Shown here: in pieces, positions 24,877 to 31,007 of the stretch
How positions within the stretch are numbered: position 1 is the stretch's first letter
Layout: each line of letters starts with the position of its first letter
From: Rhodospirillales bacterium
GTDB lineage: Bacteria > Pseudomonadota > Alphaproteobacteria > Rhodospirillales > JASLLV01
Assembly: GCA_030754475.1 (NCBI GenBank)
Contig: JASMAE010000047.1
Span: forward strand, 1-31,007
Reading direction: 5' to 3'
Length of the DNA: 31,007 nucleotides
Notes under the pieces: model-generated
What the model saw: the letters and a program-made list of their open reading frames with translations, nothing else
Databases searched by the model: none
Told to the model about the DNA's origin: nothing
Made by a program: the position numbers and the translations under genes

Positions 24877-25806
24877 CTATTTCGCGCCGTGGATGGCGAT
24901 GCGCGCGAGGATGTAGTCGCCGCCCCGGTTGACCACCGAAAAGCCGTCGAAGGGGTCGCGAAAGGTGCGATCGACGGTCTTGATCCGAGCGTCGCCATCG
25001 ACGGAGACGGTCATGTTGCCGAAGGCGTCCCGGGTCCATTCGATCAGGTGGGTCCGCTTGTCCTCGAGCGCCGGCGGCGAAGGATCGGCGTCGATGACTC
25101 CGGTGCCGCGCGCGGACGCCTTGAGCAACTCAAGCGCGCCAGCGTCACCGGGCCGGTAAGCAAACCGGTAACCGGCCGCGCTATCGGCGCCCTGGTACAG
25201 GCCGAATTCGAGCTGGCCGTGCTTCTCCCACGACGTGAACTCGATCCGGACGGCGAAGGCATTGGTGATGGAAACGGGGACATGAATGGCGGCAAGCGCG
25301 GGGGCGTCGGGCTGTCCCGCCGCTTGGCTTTTGGATTCTTGGCCCAACGCTTGATCGAGGATCGAGCCGAGGATCGTGGTGGCGAGGTCCTTGCCGCCCG
25401 CGCCCTGCGCGGCTCGTGGAGAGGACGGCGCGGGCGCCGCAACCACGCTTCTCAGTCCGTAGCCGGGCTCGATGAAATAGCGGCCCTGGGTCACGGTCCA
25501 CGCTGGGTCGGCGGTGAAATCCCCGTCGCCGAAATCGTCGACCAACAGCTCGGCGCGCCAGGGCCAATCGTAGCGGCGCGCCAGATCGCGAAGGTCGCGC
25601 AGGAAAACCGGATCGGCGGCGCGCGCGTTCTCGGCCTCGCCAATCAAACGGTTGAGCTCGTCCACCATCTCCTGGACGGAATTGCTCACACCCTCGGTGC
25701 GGTCCGTATCGCCCCAGCTACCGTACCGCTCCTCGGCGCCTGCGGGCGCGAAGCCGATCGCGAGGCCGAACATCAAGCCTACCACCCAACTCGTCGTGCT
25801 CTTCAT
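24877..25806 (-). CDS. Uncharacterised secreted protein, possible jelly-roll fold
   Basis: I do not recognise this 309-residue protein by name. It has a clear signal peptide (residues 1-24, ending APAGA before EERYGS) and no later membrane segment, so it is probably periplasmic. After a helical part (about 40-80) comes ELLVDDFGDGDFTADPAWTV (86-105) with RYFIEPGYGLRS. A low-complexity Ala/Gly/Gln linker follows (about 122-170). The last part has strand-rich sequence including FAVRIEFTSWEKHGQLEFGL, HLIEWTRDAFGNMTVSVDGD and a closing FSVVNRGGDYILARIAI. This pattern resembles concanavalin-like or DUF1080-like glycan-binding folds, but that is only a resemblance by eye. The ATG at 25806 was chosen because the signal peptide starts there. 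It lies between the macrodomain gene and mutS, all on one strand. Confidence 0.75.
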   Translation of the reverse strand: MKSTTSWVVGLMFGLAIGFAPAGAEERYGSWGDTDRTEGVSNSVQEMVDELNRLIGEAENARAADPVFLRDLRDLARRYDWPWRAELLVDDFGDGDFTADPAWTVTQGRYFIEPGYGLRSVVAAPAPSSPRAAQGAGGKDLATTILGSILDQALGQESKSQAAGQPDAPALAAIHVPVSITNAFAVRIEFTSWEKHGQLEFGLYQGADSAAGYRFAYRPGDAGALELLKASARGTGVIDADPSPPALEDKRTHLIEWTRDAFGNMTVSVDGDARIKTVDRTFRDPFDGFSVVNRGGDYILARIAIHGAK

Positions 25807-25837
25807 GCCAAGGTTCCCATGACGCTTCGATTCCGGC

Positions 25838-26362
25838 TCATGGCAGTGCGTTCGCCTGGGCGAGCGCGCTACGGTGGCGGTCCGCCGATTCCGCGCCGAA
25901 ACAACTAAAGACGACGGAATCGAGCGGCGCGTCGTGCGCGATGACGTCGGCCACCGTACGCACCGCGAAGCGCGCCGCCCGATCAGCCGGAAACCCATAG
26001 GCGCCCGTGCTGATGGCCGGAAAGGCGACGCTCATGACACCGTTTTCGGCGACGACTTCGAGCGAGCGGCGGTAGCAGCTCGCGAGAAGCGCGTCCTCGC
26101 CCGCGTTCCCGCCGTGCCGCACCGGCCTGACGGTGTGGATCACGTGCTTGGCGGCGAGCCGGTATCCCTTCGTGATCTTGGCCTCCCACGTCTCGCAGCC
26201 GCCGATGCCGCGGCATTCCGCGAGAAGCTCGGGCCCGGCCGCGTGGTGGATGGCGCCATCGACGCCGCCTCCGCCGAGCAGCGATTCGTTGGCGGCATTG
26301 ACGATCGCGTCCAAGGCGAGCGTCTTGATGTCGCCTTCGACCATCGAAATTCGATCCGCCAT
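25838..26362 (-). CDS. Macrodomain protein (ADP-ribose-binding, YmdB-like)
   Basis: The 174-residue protein is a stand-alone macrodomain. It shows VEGDIKTLALDAIVNAANESLLGGGGVDGAIH (about residues 8-39) with the conserved Asn-Ala-Ala-Asn and glycine loop, ITKGYRLAAKHVIHTV, and FPAISTGAYGFPADRAA (114-130). Family members remove ADP-ribose from proteins or deacetylate O-acetyl-ADP-ribose. The usual HTVGPVW segment reads HTVRPVR here, a local change outside the main binding loop. The ATG at 26362 is preferred over a frame extension to 26446. It is 31 bases upstream of the secreted protein gene, suggesting shared transcription, though the two products act in different compartments. Confidence 0.9.
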   Translation of the reverse strand: MADRISMVEGDIKTLALDAIVNAANESLLGGGGVDGAIHHAAGPELLAECRGIGGCETWEAKITKGYRLAAKHVIHTVRPVRHGGNAGEDALLASCYRRSLEVVAENGVMSVAFPAISTGAYGFPADRAARFAVRTVADVIAHDAPLDSVVFSCFGAESADRHRSALAQANALP

Positions 26363-26433
26363 GCCGGGACTCCGTCCGCTCTCGCGCCGGATCGATTGTA
26401 ATCTTCGCCGCCCGGAAAGGCTCGCGCGAATCG

Positions 26434-26487
26434 CCTCGCTTCTCACGGCTCGTTCCCTCGCTTCTCGAGGCTCGTTCCCTCGCTGGG
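26434..26487. repeat. 22-bp tandem repeat
   Basis: Two 22-base units at 26434-26455 and 26456-26477 differ at only two or three positions, and the first seven bases of a third copy follow. Each contains CCTCGCTTCTC and GGCTCGTTC. They lie in the divergent gap between the macrodomain gene and the GT9 gene. Confidence 0.6.
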
Positions 26488-26538
26488 ACGTGCTCAGCTA
26501 TGCTGGCCGGCGTCGCCCATGCGCTTCGGACTTCGCCC

Positions 26539-27564
26539 ATGACCGCCGCCCCGCAAAGAACCTCGCGCGTATTGATCTACGTCGGCCTCGATCGCATCGG
26601 CGACGGCCTCTTGAAGCTCCCGTTCGTCCGCGGGCTCAGGACGGCGTTTCCGAACGCGCACTTGACCTGGCTCGCGGGCAAGGAGACCAGCGTTTACGCG
26701 AACCTCTTGGCGCCCCTGGTCGCCGGCCTCCTCGACGAGGTCATCGAAAACGCCGGCATCGGCCGGACCCCGTGGGAGGTTCTGCGCCGGCCCCTGGCCG
26801 GACGCCGGTTCGAGATCATCATCGACACCCAGCGGATCGTCTGGACGACGCTTTCACTGTGGCGGGTTTCGCACGAGAGTTTCATCTCGCCCGCCGCGCG
26901 TTTCGCCCTTTCGTCGCTGAAGCCCCCCAAGGGCTACCGGTCGCCCCCAAACATGCAGCGCCAGATGCTCGATCTCCTGGAAATCGCGAGCGGCAAAAGG
27001 TTCGAGACCCCGGCCCGGCTCGATCTCGAGATCGACGCGGACGTGCGCGCGCTTGCCCGGCGACTGCTCCCCGAGGGGTCGGCCTACGTCGGGATCGCGC
27101 CCGGCTCGGGGGGCCTGCCCAAGTGCTGGCCGCTGGAGCGTTTCATCGAGCTTGCCCGCATCCAGGAAGCGCGCGGGCGCACACCGGCGTTTTTCTTGGG
27201 GCCGAAAGAGAGCGCGTGGGTTCCGCCGCTCACCGAAGCGCTTCCGAACGCCGCGTTTCCACTGCAGGCCGACGAAGGCGCCGAACGCCACGGCTTTTCG
27301 CCGCTGCTCACCATCGCCCTGGCTGGGCACTTGGCGGCGGCGTTGGCCAACGATTCCGGAACCGCGCACATGTTCGCGATCGGGGCGGCGCCCCTGATCG
27401 CGCTCTACGGCACGACCGTCCCTGAGAAGTTCATGCCCATGACCGACCGGCTGACCGTCATCCGCGCCGCCGACTTCGGCGGCAGCCAAATGCGCGACAT
27501 TCCCTTGGACGCGGTGGTTCGGGCGGTCGACGCAGCGATCGGCGACGAGACCGTTATCGGGTGA
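26539..27564 (+). CDS. GT9-family (heptosyltransferase-like) glycosyltransferase
   Basis: The 341-residue protein is a cytoplasmic GT-B enzyme of family 9, the LPS heptosyltransferase family. The N-terminal domain opens with RVLIYVGLDRIGDGLLKLPF (10-29). The C-terminal nucleotide-sugar domain has VGIAPGSGGLPKCWPLERF (about 181-199) and the acceptor/donor loop ALANDSGTAHMFAIGAAPLIALYG, typical of the family. The ATG at 26539 is preferred; a start at 26500 adds 13 residues without conservation. It likely adds a sugar to LPS core or another envelope glycan, but the sugar cannot be told from sequence. It lacks the cysteine motif seen in the two other GT9 proteins here. Confidence 0.88.
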   Translation: MTAAPQRTSRVLIYVGLDRIGDGLLKLPFVRGLRTAFPNAHLTWLAGKETSVYANLLAPLVAGLLDEVIENAGIGRTPWEVLRRPLAGRRFEIIIDTQRIVWTTLSLWRVSHESFISPAARFALSSLKPPKGYRSPPNMQRQMLDLLEIASGKRFETPARLDLEIDADVRALARRLLPEGSAYVGIAPGSGGLPKCWPLERFIELARIQEARGRTPAFFLGPKESAWVPPLTEALPNAAFPLQADEGAERHGFSPLLTIALAGHLAAALANDSGTAHMFAIGAAPLIALYGTTVPEKFMPMTDRLTVIRAADFGGSQMRDIPLDAVVRAVDAAIGDETVIG

Positions 27565-27603
27565 GGCGGATTACGCGCGAGCCCTGTGAAACCGCGCCCG
27601 GTG

Positions 27604-27627
27604 CCGGATTGGAACCCGGATTGGAAC
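27604..27627. repeat. Perfect 12-bp tandem duplication
   Basis: CCGGATTGGAAC occurs twice in direct succession (27604-27615 and 27616-27627). The second unit touches the first base of repeat copy C. It lies in the convergent gap between the GT9 gene and the AmpG-like gene. Confidence 0.7.
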
Positions 27628-27698
27628 ATTGTCCACTTCTGTGGAATCGCACCGGCCCGCACCCCGGGCCGGTTCCGCATATGCGGATAATGCGCTAG
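27627..27698 (+). repeat. CTAG-ended palindromic mosaic repeat, copy C
   Basis: This compact 72-base copy has the proximal module at 27627-27658 (30 of 32 identical to copy A) with stem TCCAC-TTCT-GTGGA. A 12-base spacer is followed by the distal module at 27671-27698 with the perfect palindrome TCCGCATATGCGGA and terminal CTAG. That CTAG supplies the stop codon of the AmpG-like gene on the minus strand. A 12-bp tandem duplication abuts its left end. Confidence 0.7.
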
Positions 27699-29146
27699 CC
27701 GCTGTCGCCGGCGGTCGAGTCAACCTCTTTGCTGAAGAGCCTGACCTGCAACCCGGAAATCATGTCCGCCAGCTTGTGGCGAATCAGCCACAGACAGACC
27801 AGCGACGGAATCACCATCAACGCGGTGATCACGAAAAAGGTTCCCCAGTCGCCCTCCAACCAGTCGACCAGCGCGCCGGACGAAGCCGCGAACAAAGTCC
27901 TGCCTGCGGTGCCGATCGAGGCGAGCAGCGCGTATTGCGTGGCGGTGTAAGTGCGATCCACCAGCATGGAGATGAACGCGACGAAGGTCACGGTCGCGAA
28001 CGCTCCGGTCAGATCGTCGAGCAGCACGGCGGACGCGAACAGAAGCTCCGACTTTCCGAACCACGCGAGCGCCGAGAACATGAGATTGGTCAGCGCCATA
28101 AAGATCCCGGCAAGAAACATCGCCCTGACGAGTCCGACGCGGATCGCGATCAACCCCCCCAGAAGCGTGAATATGACGGTGGTGAACCAGCCGACACCCT
28201 TGGAGTAAAGCGCGATGTCGGACTTGGAAAAGCCGAGCTCCTTGTAAAAAATAATGGACATCCGGCCCAGGAACGCCTCGCCGATCTTGAACAGAAAGAT
28301 GAACCCGAGAACGGCAAGGGCGATGGCGAATCCATTGCGTCTGAAGAAGCTCATCAGTGGCCCGACGACGGTGCCGGTGATCCAGGCAATCGTTCGCGTC
28401 GCCAGGCCGGGTGATCCCAGCCGGGCGGCGATTATTTGGTCGGCTTCGGCTTGCGCAGCCGCGCGGGCGGCGGGCTGCGGTTCGGGAACGAACATCAAGG
28501 CGACGTTGCAAAGGACAATGATCGATCCCAGAATCAGGAACGTGGCCTGCCAGTAATCTTGAACGCCGGCCTGTTGAAGCGATTCCGCCGTACGCAGCGC
28601 GACCACGCCCCCGAGTTTGAAGCCGGTCCACCAACCGACCACGGCTATCGCCGCGCCGGCGGCCATGGAATGTCCCTCGCTCTCGCCAATCTGCTCGATT
28701 CTCAGCGCATCGATGGTGATGTCCTGGGTCGCCGATGCGATGGCGATGACCAGACCGATCGCAATGACCCCGAAAAGATTGGCCTTCGGGTCGACCATGC
28801 TCCAGCCGACCAGGCAGATCAGTATCAAGAACTGCAAGGTGACGATCCAGGCACGGCGGTGACCGAGCTTTCCGGTCAGCCAAGGGACCCGAAGCCGATC
28901 GATCAACGGGGCCCATAGAAAATTGATCGCGTACACACCGTAGATCAGCCCCGCCCAGCCGATGGTGCTGCGGCTGAGGCCGTCTTCCTTGAGCCAGAGG
29001 CTAAGGCTGCTTCCGATGAGAACCCACGGGAATCCGCTGATGATTCCCAACAGAAGGATGCGAGCGATGCGCCGGTCGAAATAGACCTTTGAGGCCCCGA
29101 GCCAAACGGCCACCACGCCTTTTGATGTTTCGCCCGTGCCGTCCAT
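27695..29146 (-). CDS. AmpG-like MFS permease
   Basis: The 483-residue protein is an inner-membrane major facilitator with about 12-14 hydrophobic segments. AmpG imports anhydro-muropeptides for peptidoglycan recycling. Supporting segments are ISGFPWVLIGSSLSLWLKED, YAINFLWAPLIDRLRVPWL with LGHRRAW, and SATQDITIDALRIEQ, the AmpG-type loop. A charged cytoplasmic loop (about residues 225-250, PQPAARAAAQAEAD) separates the halves. The stop codon comes from the CTAG end of repeat copy C. The family call is good; the exact substrate is inferred. Confidence 0.87.
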   Translation of the reverse strand: MDGTGETSKGVVAVWLGASKVYFDRRIARILLLGIISGFPWVLIGSSLSLWLKEDGLSRSTIGWAGLIYGVYAINFLWAPLIDRLRVPWLTGKLGHRRAWIVTLQFLILICLVGWSMVDPKANLFGVIAIGLVIAIASATQDITIDALRIEQIGESEGHSMAAGAAIAVVGWWTGFKLGGVVALRTAESLQQAGVQDYWQATFLILGSIIVLCNVALMFVPEPQPAARAAAQAEADQIIAARLGSPGLATRTIAWITGTVVGPLMSFFRRNGFAIALAVLGFIFLFKIGEAFLGRMSIIFYKELGFSKSDIALYSKGVGWFTTVIFTLLGGLIAIRVGLVRAMFLAGIFMALTNLMFSALAWFGKSELLFASAVLLDDLTGAFATVTFVAFISMLVDRTYTATQYALLASIGTAGRTLFAASSGALVDWLEGDWGTFFVITALMVIPSLVCLWLIRHKLADMISGLQVRLFSKEVDSTAGDSG

Positions 29147-29216
29147 GTCGTTCCTCTCTCTAGAGCGCCGCGCCTGCGATGATTAGTCGCCGGCGGCGCC
29201 GGACGCAAGCAGGCGC

Positions 29217-30347
29217 TCAGACGTGCGCGGTGCGCGCGACCATGTCGGCGAGTGCGTCCATCACGACTTTCGCATCAAGCCGCGCAACGCAAGGATACAT
29301 GCCGTCCTCGTACGGGTGGATGCACGATCCGAGGCAGCCGCGACACGCCATGTCGTGATAGAGGAACCGCACGCTGTCCGGTGTGATCCGCGAATCGTAC
29401 GGGACGCTGTCGACAACGTGGGCGGCGCTCGCCAGACAAAGCGTCGGAACCCCGGTTCCGACGGCCAGGTGCATCACCGAGGTGTCCACCGTGACCACGA
29501 AACGCGCACCGCGCAGCGCCGCCGCCTTGGCCTCGAGCGAACCCTCGTCGAGGCGGACGCGCGGCTGTGCGCTGAGCACCCGATATTCCGGGTTGCGATC
29601 GAGATCGCCGGGGCCCGCGGAAAGCACCACGTGGTGGTCGGACTGAAGCGCGGCCACGATCTTGGTGAACAGCGCGAACGAATGCTGGCGCTCGCGAATC
29701 GCGGAAAAGGGATGTACGACCACGGTTGGCGATTTGAAGCGGGTCGGCGCCGGCAAGCGGTCGGGATCGAAGCGGACCACCGGCATCGGATCGCTCCGCT
29801 TCATCACCCAGTTGGCGAAGTCGGTCCAGCGCACCATCCGGTGCGCCATGCCTTCGGGCACCGCGAACCAGTCCGAATAGTGCTGGCGGTTGCGGGCCAG
29901 CTTGGCGTCGTGCTTGGGCCAGCTTCGGGGCGTCATCGCGTAGCGCTCGTCCGCGCCCGAGGCCGCGACGAGGGCGTCGTCCACGCCGGGCAGGCGCAAA
30001 TGGTCGGTCGAAAGCGCCACGCGGTAGGCGGCCGCGGACACGTCGAGCGAGGTGCGAAGACGGTAGAGGGGATTGCGCAAAAACCGTCGGTAGTCCACGG
30101 CGCGGACCCGCATCCGCGGCGGATACAGGAAGCCCGCGGCGGCGGTATCGGATCGCACGATCAAATCGACCGGCTCGTCGGCCTCGGCCAGATTCAAGAA
30201 TCGGGGCGCGATCAAGGAAAAAAGGATGGTGTCGCCGAGCCCGCCGCTCGAGACCAGAAGCACGCCGCGCCGCCGCGATCGGGGCCGCGGCGAACGACCC
30301 CGCGCCCGGACGATGGCGTCGATCGCGTCCGCGAACTTACGGTGCAT
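29217..30347 (-). CDS. GT9-family glycosyltransferase with C-terminal cysteine motif
   Basis: The 376-residue protein has a GT9/heptosyltransferase layout: GVLLVSSGGLGDTILFSLIA (28-47), a central variable part, and TVVVHPFSAIRERQHSFALF followed by ARFVVTVDTSVMHLAVGTGVP in the C-terminal domain. Near the end is the motif CRGCLGSC plus a further Cys after ten residues (Cys335, Cys338, Cys342, Cys353), spaced like a metal- or cluster-binding site. The neighbouring upstream GT9 protein has a near-equivalent motif. The ATG at 30347 overlaps the end of that gene by 11 bases, suggesting coupling; further upstream starts run deeper into it. The acceptor is unknown; surface or glycoprotein glycans are plausible. 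Confidence 0.85.
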   Translation of the reverse strand: MHRKFADAIDAIVRARGRSPRPRSRRRGVLLVSSGGLGDTILFSLIAPRFLNLAEADEPVDLIVRSDTAAAGFLYPPRMRVRAVDYRRFLRNPLYRLRTSLDVSAAAYRVALSTDHLRLPGVDDALVAASGADERYAMTPRSWPKHDAKLARNRQHYSDWFAVPEGMAHRMVRWTDFANWVMKRSDPMPVVRFDPDRLPAPTRFKSPTVVVHPFSAIRERQHSFALFTKIVAALQSDHHVVLSAGPGDLDRNPEYRVLSAQPRVRLDEGSLEAKAAALRGARFVVTVDTSVMHLAVGTGVPTLCLASAAHVVDSVPYDSRITPDSVRFLYHDMACRGCLGSCIHPYEDGMYPCVARLDAKVVMDALADMVARTAHV

Positions 30348-31007
30348 CGCGGGCCGCCGCCCGGACCCCGGATGCGCGGCCATCGGCTTCCGGCGCAAGC
30401 ACGTCGGCGAGCGCGTCCCACACCCGCTCGACGCCAACCGCGCTGATGCACGGGAAAACCTCAAGCTTCGACGTCCGCTTATGGCAGCGCCAGAAGCAGT
30501 GGTAGCACTCCATCTTGTGGTAGACGAACCGGGCGTTCGCCGGAGCCACTTCGTCGGGGTAGGGAACGAAGCTTCCGAAATGCCCGCCGCCGACGACGAC
30601 CACGGTCGGGGTTCCCAGCGCGATGCTCAGGTGCGCCGGCCCGCTGTCGTTGCTGAGGACCGCCGACGCCGAACCCATGACGTCCATGAGCGCCGCGAGA
30701 GAGGTGCGCCCGATCAAGTCGACGACCGTGGGCCGAGCCGTCAAGGCCGCCAGTTCCGGGCTCGCGGGCCGCTCGTCCGCGCCGCCGACGAAGACGACGC
30801 GAAGGCCCCGATCGAGAAGGCGCTCGGCGACGCTCAGGTAGGACTCCAACGGCCAGCGGCGCCCCGGCTCGTTGCTGCCCGGGTTCAGGACCACGTAGGG
30901 CGCACCGGCCTCCAGCGGCGGCGCGCGGTCGCGCCAGGCGATACGCGGCGGCTCAGGCGGAACGACGCGCCCCGAGAGCGCCGAGACGAACCGGTAGTGG
31001 CGAACGA
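30337..31007 (-). CDS. GT9-family glycosyltransferase, 5' end cut by window
   Basis: The frame is open from the right window edge to a stop at 30337, so the N-terminal domain is mostly missing. What remains is the GT9 C-terminal domain: YVVLNPGSNEPGRRWPLESY, GLRVVFVGGADER, and ASAVLSNDSGPAHLSIALGT. Near the end is CYHCFWRC followed after eleven residues by another Cys, matching the motif in the next gene. The C-terminal tail DGRASGVRAAARDAP is basic and probably disordered. It overlaps the next gene by 11 bases. Pairs like this suggest a longer glycosyltransferase cluster beyond the window. Confidence 0.85.
   Translation of the reverse strand, partial: VRHYRFVSALSGRVVPPEPPRIAWRDRAPPLEAGAPYVVLNPGSNEPGRRWPLESYLSVAERLLDRGLRVVFVGGADERPASPELAALTARPTVVDLIGRTSLAALMDVMGSASAVLSNDSGPAHLSIALGTPTVVVVGGGHFGSFVPYPDEVAPANARFVYHKMECYHCFWRCHKRTSKLEVFPCISAVGVERVWDALADVLAPEADGRASGVRAAARDAP

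Noticed and set aside
24806..25039. N-terminal extension of mutS
   Set aside because: The extra residues are arginine-rich without MutS similarity and overlap the end of the secreted protein gene.

Overview
The window looks like a conserved chromosomal backbone segment of a GC-rich alphaproteobacterium, most like the Rhodospirillales and relatives. The basis is gene content and order: metK-trmB-rimP-nusA, miaB-phoH-ybeY-corC-lnt, fur next to a Ros/MucR regulator, and mutS-glnD-murJ-trpS. I ran no database search, so the lineage is an inference. Almost all genes lie on the minus strand. Only tusA, a polysaccharide deacetylase and one GT9 glycosyltransferase are on the plus strand.

Layout. 1-1833: nusA (cut by the window edge) and rimP, preceded by a leader with a promoter-like sequence and a strong intrinsic terminator. 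2019-4731: trmB, metK and an XRE regulator, with a 326-base gene-free metK leader. 4927-11038: lnt, corC, ybeY, phoH, miaB and fur, tightly packed, with a short gene overlap at three of the junctions. 11109-13817: mucR, tusA (divergent from mucR), tsaB and an OmpV/MipA-type outer membrane protein. 14046-16283: a secreted polysaccharide deacetylase convergent with a Bax-like glucosaminidase. 16482-24805: trpS, murJ, glnD and mutS. 24877-27564: an uncharacterised secreted protein, a macrodomain protein and a GT9 glycosyltransferase. 27695-31007: an AmpG-like permease and two tandem GT9 glycosyltransferases, the last cut by the window edge.

Function. The genes cover transcription and ribosome maturation (nusA, rimP, ybeY), tRNA modification and charging (trmB, miaB, tsaB, trpS), methyl-donor supply (metK), nitrogen sensing (glnD), mismatch repair (mutS), metal and envelope regulation (fur, mucR), and envelope biogenesis (lnt, murJ, ampG, the deacetylase, the glucosaminidase and the GT9 enzymes).

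No CRISPR array, prophage, transposase, rRNA or tRNA gene was seen. I did not find a clearly new multi-gene system. The most unusual signals are non-coding: a three-copy palindromic mosaic repeat with CTAG ends (6523-6650, 15115-15218, 27627-27698), a terminator placed between promoter and gene in the rimP-nusA leader, and a sharply AT-rich islet at 4841-4960. Among proteins, the odd ones are the secreted protein at 24877-25806, a cysteine motif shared by the two tandem GT9 enzymes, and a deacetylase lacking one expected metal histidine.
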